Shown: piece after piece, positions 46,772 to 56,959 of the stretch | Position numbering within the stretch: position 1 is the stretch's first letter | Layout: the number at the start of each line of letters is the position of its first letter | Assembly (NCBI GenBank): GCA_964017235.1 | Contig: OZ024933.1 | Location: forward strand, 8,559,962 to 8,623,961 | Direction of reading: 5' to 3' | Source: Sabellastarte sp. h YS-2021 | Taxonomy: Eukaryota > Annelida > Polychaeta > Sabellida > Sabellidae | DNA: 64,000 bases | Position numbers and translations under genes: made by a program | Notes under the pieces: generated by a model | Database searches by the model: none | What the model saw: only the letters and a program-made list of their open reading frames with translations | What the model was told of the DNA's origin: nothing

Positions 46772-48535
46772 ACGGCAGTCGATTTTAACTATCCAAATAA
46801 GACAGTTGGCTATTTGAACCAAGCCGCTACTGATTTTACTTTCATTGGTCCAGATAGGGCCCCTGTTGAGATTTCTTCTGTTGATAAGCTGTTGCAAATC
46901 GCTGATGTTATCTTGAATACAGGCGTTCCTAACTATCGTATGGCCAGGATACCCATCAAGTCTGGTCTCAATGTGGAAGCATGGGAACATCATCTTCGTG
47001 ATTACGCGGACAAACGCGTCATCCAGTATATTAGGTTTGGCTATCCATTGTCTTTGCATAACCTACAAGAATTATGTAACAAAGAAATCACTAATCACTT
47101 TTCTGCCTGTCAATATCCCAGTCAAGTCCAAAGTTACCTTGATAAAGAAAGTAAATTGGGTGCTTTATTAGGTCCTGTTGACAATATTAATCATGACCAT
47201 TATCATTGCTCTCCACTCCTTACCAGGCCTAAAGATACAGACAAGAGGCGGGTAATATTGAACCTTTCCCACCCTCATGGCCATTCAGTTAATGATCACG
47301 TAAACAAGCACAACTACGACTCCACCCCTTTCATATTGAAGTTCCCCACTATTGATGATATTGTGCGGGACATTTCAAACGCCGTAGACGACACGGTTCT
47401 GTTCAAGGTGGATGTCGCTCGAGCGTTTCGGAACCTTAGGGTTGATCCCGCTGATGCTCTGAAACTGGGTATTCGTTGGAAGGATGCGTTCTATGTGGAT
47501 CTGGCGATCGCGTTCGGCTGGACCCATGGATCCGGATCGTTTCAGATTTTATCCGACGCTATTGCTCACATCATGGCCAGACACGGTGTAAAGTTGCATT
47601 GCTATATAGATGATTACATTGTGGTCGCCTCTAAATCTAAGGCTGCTGCCCAGTTTGCAACTCTATGTGATCTATTGAAAGACTTGGGTTTACCTTTAAA
47701 TCAGGACAAGGTCACCCCCCCAACAAAGAAACTCGGGTGTCTGGGCATAGATATTGATATAAACACCAATACTATGAGTATTGCTCAAGATAAATTGCGG
47801 GAAATCTATGAGGCCTGTGTACAAGCCAGTCAAAAGACACACCTTTCTAGGCAAGCTTTTCAATCTTTACTGGGTAAATTGATCTATATACACAAGTGTG
47901 TTAAACCTTCCAGGATTTTCATTAATAGAATTCTCGAATTATTCAGGAAGAATCACCATTGCAGGAAGATATATCTGAATGTGGAGTTTCATAGAGACTT
48001 GCAATGGTTTCTGACCTTTTTGCCCACTTACAATGGCATATCTTATATAATTAAATCTGATGTTGATGAGGTCCAGTCCCTTCACCTAGACGCTTGCCTC
48101 ACGGGTATGGGAGAAGTTTGGCGGGATAGGGTATATGCCACCCCTATACATAACTGTGGTGACCTTGAACTTGCCATAGTTCATTTAGAGATGCTGAATA
48201 TTGTGATTGCCCTTCGGATTTGGGGCCAATTTTGGCAACATGGCTCTATTTCAGTCAATTGTGACAACCTCGGAGTGGTCCAGGTGGTCAAGACCAGCAA
48301 AACCAGAGACCCCTTCCTTGCCCTTTGTATAAGGAACATATGGCTCATCACTTCCGCTTATGACATTGACCTTAATATCAAGCATATTCCTGGGGTCAAG
48401 AATGTGATAGCTGACACCCTTTCTAGGATTTATTCTGATAAACCTGTTAACCATAACATTTTGCTTGAGTTAAAACAGAATTATAAATGGGATAGGGTTC
48501 TTCCAAGCCATTTTGACCTTCATACTCATTTGTGA
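46772..48535 (+). CDS. Ngaro reverse transcriptase-RNase H
   Basis: The frame is open from directly after TGA 46769 to TGA 48533; the first Met is about 55 codons in, so translation probably needs upstream coding. RT blocks: PLLTRPKDTDKRRVILNLSH, VLFKVDVARAFRNLRVDPAD (first Asp), FGWTHGSGSFQ and HCYIDDYIVVAS (about 47597-47632, paired Asp). RNase H blocks: LHLDACLTGMGEVW (Asp), HLEMLNIVIALRIW (Glu), VNCDNLGVVQVV (Asp) and HIPGVKNVIADTLSR (Asp). All catalytic residues are present. Order and spacing match DIRS/Ngaro pol. It would make element cDNA. The recombinase follows in the -1 frame. Confidence 0.92.
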   Translation, partial: TAVDFNYPNKTVGYLNQAATDFTFIGPDRAPVEISSVDKLLQIADVILNTGVPNYRMARIPIKSGLNVEAWEHHLRDYADKRVIQYIRFGYPLSLHNLQELCNKEITNHFSACQYPSQVQSYLDKESKLGALLGPVDNINHDHYHCSPLLTRPKDTDKRRVILNLSHPHGHSVNDHVNKHNYDSTPFILKFPTIDDIVRDISNAVDDTVLFKVDVARAFRNLRVDPADALKLGIRWKDAFYVDLAIAFGWTHGSGSFQILSDAIAHIMARHGVKLHCYIDDYIVVASKSKAAAQFATLCDLLKDLGLPLNQDKVTPPTKKLGCLGIDIDINTNTMSIAQDKLREIYEACVQASQKTHLSRQAFQSLLGKLIYIHKCVKPSRIFINRILELFRKNHHCRKIYLNVEFHRDLQWFLTFLPTYNGISYIIKSDVDEVQSLHLDACLTGMGEVWRDRVYATPIHNCGDLELAIVHLEMLNIVIALRIWGQFWQHGSISVNCDNLGVVQVVKTSKTRDPFLALCIRNIWLITSAYDIDLNIKHIPGVKNVIADTLSRIYSDKPVNHNILLELKQNYKWDRVLPSHFDLHTHL

Positions 48536-49515
48536 TTTCAGATTCGAACCTTCCTTCATCTTCATTGGTGAGATCTGCTCTGGACAGAACCAAGAACGCA
48601 TTCAGACCGTCCACTTTGAATGCTCACAGAACACATTTGAGAACTTATTTATCTTTTACTACATTCATGTCTCTTTCCCCTATCCCTTCGGTTCATTCCC
48701 TTCTGGCTTTCATGGAGTATCTATATGCTAACTCCTTGTCCCATAGAGTAATTCACAACTATATTTCATCTATTAAGTCAGCTGCAAAACGCTTTCATTG
48801 GCCTATTCCCCCTTTTTCACATCATTTGGTCACTTCTTACCTCAGAAGTATTTCAATCAACTCCACACTTCGTCCTACCCCTAGGGGCGTTTTTGACCTT
48901 TCGACCTTGGCTGCCACTTCCAGAGCTTGTAGTATTCTGGATGACCCTGAGCTGTTTAGAGCTGTCTTCTTAGTAGCTTTCTTTGCCTTTCTCAGGATGT
49001 CGAATGTGGCTCCTCACTCCAGGTTCAAATTTGATCCTCTAAGGCACATCCTTAGACAGGATGTCATTTTCCCCGGGGCCCACATTTTGATTAAGTGGAC
49101 CAAGACCTTGCAGGATAGGTCTGCACATCATTTTGTCCAGATACCAGCTCTTAGCAATAAGACCTTGTGTCCAGTGTCAGCTATTCAGAAAGTTCTAACT
49201 TCTAGACAATTGCCTGGGACTTCCCCTTTATTTTCACATAAAAACATTCCTTACCATCCAGTTATTGACACTACCATTAGGGACAGTTTGAGGAAAGTTC
49301 TTTCACATCTTGGCATTCCCTAGCTGGGGCATGGCTTCCATACTTTCAGGCGTTCTGAGGCCACTTTAGCCTACGATAATAACATCCAACTCCAGCACAT
49401 CATGGCCCATGGTTTATGGCGGAGTGCCGCAGTTTGGACCTACCTCCAGAACGCCTCTTTGGCTCCCTCAATTATTCCCTCCACTTTTGCGGCAATAATT
49501 CCCCATTCTATCTAG
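48517..49515 (+). CDS. Ngaro tyrosine recombinase, interrupted by an in-frame TAG
   Basis: The frame opens at 48517, overlaps the RT end by 19 nt in the -1 frame and has no ATG near its start. The N-terminal core-binding part reads FRPSTLNAHRTHLRTYLSF and HRVIHNYISSIKSAAK. The catalytic domain has FFAFLRMSNVAPHSR (first Arg at 48994), LIKWTKTLQDR (Lys) and, after a TAG at 49321, HTFRRSEATLAY (H-x-x-R) and HGLWRSAAVWTYL with the nucleophilic Tyr at 49441. The frame ends at TAG 49513. The TAG at 49321 separates the H-x-x-R and Tyr from the rest, so this copy cannot make a full recombinase without suppression. It would integrate the circular cDNA. Confidence 0.88.
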
Positions 49516-49522
49516 TTGGGCT

Positions 49523-49689
49523 TGGTGTTTTTAAAACCTATCAAATTCTTGAAACCTTTTAAAACTTATTTGCAAATTTGTTAACATGTAAATAAATTCC
49601 TCAAATGGAGTTTCACCCTCTTTTCCTTTGGACATCACAAATGTGACCTTTACCTGACCTTGTTGTATGACCTTGACTTAGGAAACTGT
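49523..49689 (+). repeat. Ngaro split direct repeat B1
   Basis: Starts 8 bp after the recombinase stop with TGGTGTTTTTAAAACCTATC and ends GGAAACTGT, directly abutting A2. Confidence 0.95.
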
Positions 49690-49886
49690 GGGTAGCACGG
49701 CCTGCTAGGGGCCTGCTACATCAGTTTACTTGATACCTTAAAAATTTCGGTTTATATTTGGTTAAAATGACATTACATAACAACCAATCAGATTCTAATT
49801 GGGGTTCAAGCTTTTAAACCCATGTCATTGTGGAGCCATATTGATTCTGAGATTTGAAGGTGACACAAGTATTCAAGGAATTTTAC
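49690..49886 (+). repeat. Ngaro split direct repeat A2
   Basis: Same 197 bp as A1, abutting B1 with no gap. The 283 bp between A2 and B2 (49887-50169) is unique to the 3' region and non-coding. Confidence 0.95.
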
Positions 49887-50169
49887 CCACCCCCCTCCCT
49901 GGTACACTATTCTAAGTTGTGACACATGGTCGGGTTTGACCTTAGGTGGCTCCAGGCTGACCCTGGATGACCCCCTCTCGATTTTGACAATTAAACAATG
50001 CACATTTATTGTAGTCCAAGGTAGGGCCAGGCAGTTCCCTGGTAGCCCCCTCTCTTAGCTCCTCACTAACATATTATAGTACAAGTATTATTATTTTGTA
50101 TGACACGAGTTGTCTATTTATGTTTATTATGTCTGTTACACGAGTTGTCTGTGACTTTGTTTTTATGTA

Positions 50170-50336
50170 TGGTGTTTTTAAAACCTTTCAAATTCTTGAA
50201 ACCTTTTAAAACTTATTTGCAAATTTGTTAACATGTAAATAAATTCCTCAAATGGAGTTTCACCCTCTTTTCCTTTGGACATCACAAATGTGACCTTTAC
50301 CTGACCTTGTTGTATGACCTTGACTTAGGAAACTGT
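50170..50336 (+). repeat. Ngaro split direct repeat B2 (3' end of element)
   Basis: Matches B1 over 167 bp with ACCTTTC versus ACCTATC as the one difference seen. Ends at AACTGT, followed by target DNA AATGAAG. Confidence 0.95.
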
Positions 50337-51041
50337 AATGAAGATATTGTTAAAAATCTTTACAGTCAATTTACAAAGTAAACTTAAGATATTTTACAGC
50401 AGTATCTTATATATTTGTATAATATATATAATTGTAATTGTATAATATATATAAGGGTATGGACACATACATATCTATGTATTTGTAAATAACAAGTGAT
50501 ATGAACTAATAAAATAATGATGTGACAGTTAATACTAAAGAAATGTAATTGTATATGACTGTGTATATATTGCAATCACATCTGCATATATCCAAGAATT
50601 GTACATTATAAAACTAATAAATTAATAAAATATATTAATTACATGACTTTATTGAAATTTTTTAAGCATTTCTTCCATTTAACTTCTTAGAAAGATTGCC
50701 AACTTCAAATTTTAATCTCTACCAAAGCAATGCACACCTCCAATTACACATATACAAAATTGCGGTTACAATTTCAAAAACTGATAGAATATTTAATCAG
50801 TTCTGAAGGTTCCCTGTCGTTAATTCATATTAGAAGGTTAGATTAGGAAGTTTCAGTTTTGCCCCCGATCTCAAATTTAATGAAAATTAAGTAACTCTCA
50901 AAGTTTAAATATATTTTACATTAATATTTCATGTCATTAATATTTTGCCCATGATATCATTACCAGCTAAGAAAATGGTTTCAATATTCTAACCAGTTTT
51001 TAAGGAGTAGAAACCGGTCAAAAAGATACCTGCTCATTATT
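50337..51041. repeat. Left arm of large inverted repeat
   Basis: Reverse complement of 55772-56478 with few differences; shared ends are AATGAAGATATTG and CCTGCTCATTATT. AT-rich and non-coding in both copies; the 63-codon ORF is mirrored in both arms and not convincing. Confidence 0.93.
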
Positions 51042-51600
51042 AAATGTTGGCATTCAGATACCTTGGCAGAAGTGGAGTAGCTAATAATAGTTTTGAGGCT
51101 GATGTTCCACTAACTAAAAGTCTCTTATAATCAAATTGTATGTCATTATCATTGCAGTAATCTGTTATATGCTCCCCTATATCTGACATTGACACATAAT
51201 AAAAGTACTCCATTTGCAATATCAAATGTTGTCTTAATTCAATGACCCCCTATTTCTGGTGTAATGTGTTTGCAAATAATTGTCATAAAATTTATGACAA
51301 AGAGGTTTAGTTTCCTTCCTTTGTTAAAGTCACATTGCTGAATAGAAATGCATTTATATCCCATAAAGATAATGAAATTTCTTTGATATCTTTTGATTGT
51401 GAAATTAGTGATGATGCAGCAAATCGACATTGCAAACATATGTGAGATTTGCATTACATATTACTGATGATTCAATAATTTCTTAAGAACAAATGGGGAC
51501 TTACACAACAGATATGGCATATTGTAAATCTATAGCTGTAACAAGAGAATACAAATAATTAATTGAATGAAAAGAGTTCAAATTAACATTTATATATTTT
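51042..51600 (-). other. Possible once-coding stretch inside the inverted repeat
   Basis: On the minus strand a frame (51225-51043) reads LQMEYFYYVSMSDIGEHITD, then YCNDNDIQFDYKRLLVSG and KLLLATPLLPRYLN. It runs to the arm boundary. It looks more protein-like than its surroundings but matches nothing I know. The adjoining frame at 51454-51239 is Ile/Phe-rich and doubtful. Confidence 0.25.
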
Positions 51601-52299
51601 TTTCATATTCCTATATTCATTAAATGACATTAATTAAAAGTATCATATATCTGAAATTTTGTCTCCTCCTCCTTCTATTCTCCTGATCATGTCCTGGGCT
51701 TGATCTGTGTAAAACTTTACCATTGGGGAAATGTATTCATCTTTTTCCTCCACTGTCGATAAGTGCCAGATATTTTATGTGTACATATCTGAAAGGAGGT
51801 AGATAGGAAAGAAAAAATGGAAGGGATAATGCCAATAAAATAAGGCCATAAAATAGGCTGAAATTCCAAATCTTCCAGGACTGCTTATTAGAAAGTCTTT
51901 TAAAATTAACATCATAAAGTTAGCTGGTTTCTTCAATTGCAGATATAAATCCCAAAGTGTGATAGTACCAGCCATGTTGTAGTTATAGTAGGAAATGAAT
52001 TAAACTTGGTACGGTCTCCAAATTTATAATTTTTGGGAAATATATATATACAATATTGATTGCCTGCAGGTATTAGCCATCTCAGCATAATTTATAGACG
52101 TTTCATTTTCATACTTTTGATATAAAAATTAGCAGGAAGAAAGACGGATCATTGGTAGCAATAGAATCAAACACTATATAGATCTAGACCAGCAAAATAG
52201 GACAAAAAGGCTACATCAAGTTCATCTAAACTTCTGTATTACTACAATATGTTAGTTTTCAGCTTTATTACATCCCTGGATAAAGCAATATGTTACAAA

Positions 52300-52790
52300 A
52301 TGTCAGGTTAGCGTCCTATCTGGGATGGTCTCAGGTTCAAATAAGTTTATTTTAATCAATATCTAGATTTCTGTGTCACAATACAATATGTTAGGAATGA
52401 GATGTGTACAAAACTGCCAAATCAGAGTGTCCAGGGGATGATCTCAGGTTCAAATAAGTTTATTTTAATCAAGAGATGTCTAAAGCTGCCAAGTGTTCAG
52501 ATTAGTGATCTAGATCATTTTTCCCATTAATTAAGATCATTCGATTGGTGAGATATAGATTACTTCCCAATATGTTCCAAGGTCTCAGCTTCAAATAAGT
52601 TCATTACAATCTCAGACATATTGTCAGATTGTTGGTGATCTAGATCATTTTCCAAACAATTTAGATAAATTTTTATGGCTTATGTAAGCTCTGTCTCAGA
52701 CATATTGCACAAAAGTGTCAAGTCAGACAGTTGGTGAAATATATCTTTTTCCGATCACTTTAGATAATTTTTTATGGCTTATGTTGTTCG
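52300..52790. repeat. Degenerate tandem repeats, ~75-130 bp
   Basis: GTCTCAGGTTCAAATAAGTT recurs near 52330, 52442 and 52590. TTGGTGATCTAGATCATTTT and ATAAATTTTTATGGCTTATGT-type blocks recur at 52500, 52634-52686 and 52731-52785. Copies are diverged and non-coding. Confidence 0.7.
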
Positions 52791-55771
52791 ACTGCCACAT
52801 CATATGTATATGGCAAGTTGTTCCAGTGGTTTTCCTACTGGATACTTTTATATAGTGTCCTTAAGGATTTGCTTGGTGACATCCTCCTCAGAAAACTACA
52901 CCAATCATGTACTTCTTATTTTCAATCTAGTGAACATGACTTTGCATTTTCCAAATTGTTTTATTAATTCCTAAATGTCAAGAGCAAACAGACTGACAAG
53001 GTTTGAATCAGTAACTGTAGGAGAGCTGCCTTTACCTCCCTTCAGCTGCAAGGATCAATCGATTTCCTGTAGAGATCTCCATCAACGAGGAGGGATATTG
53101 CCATTATGCACATAAACTCTTCAGTTAAGCATCAAACGTTGAAGTCACTGTTGATGATCAGATGGTTTAGTTAGGTCAGAATTGTAGATCCCATTATTTT
53201 CTACAATTTACGAGGACTTATATATCAACATTGATGTCATATGATGAGATCCTATTGCAAATGGATTTAAAATCGCTGACTGGATGATTCATAATTAGGT
53301 TAACAAGGGTGACTTTAAGTTTTGAACTCCATAGTGTTCCTAATTTTGAAAAAAAAACATGATAGTTTAGCATAATATTTACAGTTGTAATTAATCGAAT
53401 GTAAAGGTATATGTAAGGTATGTGAAAGAAAATATACTTGGACATCAAAGATTATATCATGTCTTCACTGTAAATTTATAGTCTTTGAGGGTTTTAAGAC
53501 AGATAGAAAATTTATGGTGTTTTTATATTGCATACACTGAGTCAGGGAAAGAGGAGATAGTATCAAATATTCATTGATACCGAAGGACTATTTATTAGTC
53601 ATAGAATAGCGAATGCTTTTCAAGTAATTTTTAGGTAATAAAATGTTTTTATATCAAGAGGTGTAAAGTTATCTTAGTATATTCATGTTATACATGTTAA
53701 TATTTAGAGAAAGCTTGCACGCCAATTCATCCACATGGTTGATTCTGTTAACTGAATTTTTCTAAACTGTTTATCTCAGATGTTGGTCATGATCCTCATT
53801 TTTGGATTTTATAAGGAATTTATCAGGAGGTGAAACCTGCAAGCAAATCCATCCAGATTCGTAAGTCTGTTGATTCTCATTATCCGATTTTTCAAGAATG
53901 CATTAGCAGATACAAGTCAACGGTACAATATATATGGCAATGCATTTTTCTCATATGCCTATATTGGACATGAGGAACATGCTAATCCAGGATGTATTAA
54001 GATTTTATATTGATGGTATGTTGTAAAGTTCATCTGATGATATTTGGTTTTGATGTCTAAGTTAGTGTCAATTATAAAAGTGGTAAGTTAATGAAATATT
54101 ATGTGGATGGTGGCTATTTTAATATGTATTACTACACATTTGATTTAGCAATTCTGACATTTTTCTTCAAATAATACTTCCCTTCTTTACTTACTCTTTT
54201 ACCATGAAATTCATGTAATAAAACTATTTGGAAATGCTGTTGTCGACTGGTGTTGACTTCATTATAAAGTGTGCAAGCCAATCAATCCATGCCATTGTGC
54301 ACACTCTAGGCATCGGTGAGCGTCATTTTTAATTTCTCATTGCAACTGAGAAATTAGTTTTTAATTGGTTGCAAAATGTGCCATTTTGATTGACAATTGT
54401 GTTATGCAAAATAATTCCGCACTGAAACAGTATTTATGTTGTTATTACATTTTATCCTTGCGTTGATGGTAGTCACCAACAGCACCCAACAAGTTAAAAA
54501 TGAGATACTGTCCCAGTGTCTTTGATTTCAATATATTTTTTCCTAATTATCAATAATTCAAATTTTACTAGTGTTCGGATTGATTTTTGCAGAAACTTAA
54601 AAAAAACCTGTTTAATTGAGTCCAAATGTTTTTGTTTTAGCTATTACTTAGAGTTTATAGTTTAAGGTGGGGTAAGGGGTAGAGTGTAACTAGGTGCAGG
54701 TTTGATTGCTTTAGCATTCCATCTGGTTTACTAATATCCAATATGACTGTGTACAGCCCTTGACTGCTCCTCCTATCAGCTTGATATAAAGAAACAGGTT
54801 GGTGAAAGAAAGGGTATATATTATGCTCTTGAGGTAAATGTATCATATATGAGATTATAAATGCAAATCTTCAGCAAAATATTTTCATATACTTTATTTC
54901 TAAATTTCTTATCAACACTAGTGAAGTGCATTTTCATTTTAGCAGTTAACAATGTCACACTCATATACTGTTAAGCCATACAATGTATATATTTTATGCT
55001 GACATATTTAAAGAATAAATGAATATGGAAAAAAACTATGTTTTTATTTTTTAAATTTATTTCAGAACGTCTGCAAATATCATTATATGACTAGTTTCCA
55101 CCTAAGGGCCATAGTTATAGATACTATTAACATTGATTGAAGAATCATATGAACCTATTATGAAGCTATCACAAGCTTGCATGTTTCTTTTCTTAAGTCA
55201 ATCAGTAAAAATTACTCTGTCATACACAAGTATATACACTCAACAGGTGCAAAACAAATTAAATAAAAATGGTTCATACAATTATTCCATTTTTCACAAA
55301 ACATTTAATTTAAAAGATTAAAAAGAGGGATAATTATGTGATGAAATAAATTCATGATAAGGGAAGTTTCGATGTCAAATCACAGATGAATTATTCAACT
55401 AATTCAGAAAATGCACGTATAATAAATGTATTGGAACTGTGTCATGTTCATTTTGCTATGCATTTCAAGGATTGCAATTACTTTTTAAAGGCATACCACT
55501 TATAATTATACTGTTCTGTTGTATTGTTTACACATTTCATATTATGCAATGTCCATCTGAAAATTAAATATTCCTGACAATCTTATTGATACAGTTTAGT
55601 CTCTTATAAGGATGGTTATAAATGGAAATCCTAATATCCCTAGTTCTTTCAGCTTAAAGATTATACACTTTTCATGCATGACATGTTTAAGATGAACACC
55701 AACAGATGGGCCATTCCAATTTCTTTGCTAAAGCATTATGCAGATGTGATCATCCAGAAAATGTGTTGTAA
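52791..55771. other. Interior of the inverted-repeat segment, gene-free
   Basis: No credible coding region. Two related blocks near 53717 and 53848 (TGCACGCCAATTCATCCA / TGCAAGCAAATCCATCCA) with a third partial at 54271 suggest an old repeat. A 9-bp-stem hairpin, AATTTCTCA/TGAGAAATT, lies at 54332-54356. Confidence 0.4.
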
Positions 55772-56478
55772 AATAATGAGCAGGTATCTTTTTGACCGGT
55801 TTCTACTCCTTAAAAACTGGTTAGAATATTGAAACCATTTTTCTTAGCTGGTAATGATATCATGGGCAAAATATTAATGACATGAAATATTAATGTAAAA
55901 TATATTTAAACTTTGAGAGTTACTTAATTTTCATTAAATTTGGGATCGGGGGCAAAACTGAAACTTCCTAATCTAACCTTCTAATATGAATTAACGACAG
56001 GGAACCTTTAGAACTGATTAAATATTCTATCAGTTTTTGAAATTGTAACCGCAAATTTTGTATATGTGTAATTGGAGGTGTGCATTGCTTTGGTGGAGAT
56101 TAAAATTTGAAGTCGGCAATCTCTATAAGAAGTTAAATGGAAGAAATGCTTAAAAAATTTCAATAAAGTCATGTAATTAATATATTTTATTAATTTATTA
56201 GTTTTATAATGTACAATTCTTGGATATATGCAGATGTGATTGCAATATATACACAGTCATATACAATTACATTTCTTTAATATTAACTGTCACATCATTA
56301 TATTATTAGTTCATATCACTTGTTATTTACAAATACATAGATATGTATGTGTCCATACCCTTATATATATTATACAATTACAATTATATATATTATACAA
56401 ATATATAAGATACTGCTGTAAAATATCTTAAGTTTACTTTGTAAATTGACTGTAAAGATTTTTAACAATATCTTCATT
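55772..56478. repeat. Right arm of large inverted repeat, with uninterrupted target site
   Basis: Mirrors 50337-51041. At its outer end 56475-56482 reads across the site into which the Ngaro element inserted in the left arm; homology continues to about 56522 without interruption. Confidence 0.93.
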
Positions 56479-56634
56479 ACATTCCAAGTTTTTGGTGAAA
56501 TTTGTTAATATTATGTTATCTTTCTGCAACTGCAATAACTGTAATAAAAAAACAAAACAAAACAAACAAAACAGGCCACAGGTTATTGTGTATGGTGATT
56601 GTAATTTTTCTATTCTTCTTGTGTGTGAATCCTT

Positions 56635-56790
56635 TACTAGTGGCCTAGTGGTTAGCAAGTTTGGCATCTAATCATAGGCTGTCACCTCTGTGGGTTCGAG
56701 TCCCACAAGTGGCAATTCTGAGGACCTGTCCCAATATGACCCTGGCTGTTGATCGGGACGTAAAACCCCAACTTTGACCTTTGACCTTTA
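56635..56790 (+). mobile_element. tRNA-derived SINE, best copy
   Basis: The tRNA-like head reads TAGTGGCCTAGTGGTTAGCA (box A region) and GTGGGTTCGAGTCCCACAAG (box B, with the paired stem CTGTGGG/CCCACAAG). The conserved tail CTGAGGACCTGTCCCAATAT, GACCCTGGCTGTTGATC and GGGACGTAAAACCCCAAC follows. Two other copies lie at 24210-24330 and 6267-6340. Transcription by RNA polymerase III would start upstream of box A (family knowledge). Confidence 0.82.
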
Positions 56791-56959
56791 CTAGTCAATC
56801 AATTGTGGACATCTTTCATTTTTGATGATGTAGAACTATCCAGTGATTTCCAAAGGCTTTGAAAATCTCATAGCGAACCTTGTGTGACCTTTAATACCCT
56901 TACTCATAATATGACCTGAGAGGTAGCTTTGAATGTCAGATAAGAAGAGGGTGTAACCT

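Larger units (their letters stand above)
44173..50336 (+). mobile_element. Ngaro-type DIRS-like retrotransposon, structurally complete
   Basis: Split direct repeats occur in the order A1 (44173-44369), ORFs, B1 (49523-49689), A2 (49690-49886), B2 (50170-50336). A1 and A2 are 197 bp and look identical; B1 and B2 are 167 bp with a single difference that I noticed. The B1-A2 junction (GAAACTGT|GGGTAGCACG) equals the end of B2 joined to the start of A1, as expected for a circular DNA intermediate. There is no target duplication. The ORFs are gag, a Tyr/His/Cys-rich ORF, RT-RNase H and a tyrosine recombinase. High repeat identity implies a recent insertion. Confidence 0.95.

Noticed and set aside
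45647..47059. Minus-strand ORFs of 105, 105 and 194 codons inside the Ngaro element
   Set aside because: They lie opposite well-supported plus-strand coding and lack motifs.
50384..50575. 63-codon ORF repeated in both inverted-repeat arms (also 56240-56431)
   Set aside because: AT-rich Ile/His/Tyr-rich frame conserved only because the arms are duplicates.
56635..56715. Functional tRNA gene
   Set aside because: Box A and box B are present but the cloverleaf is imperfect and the conserved SINE tail follows in three places.
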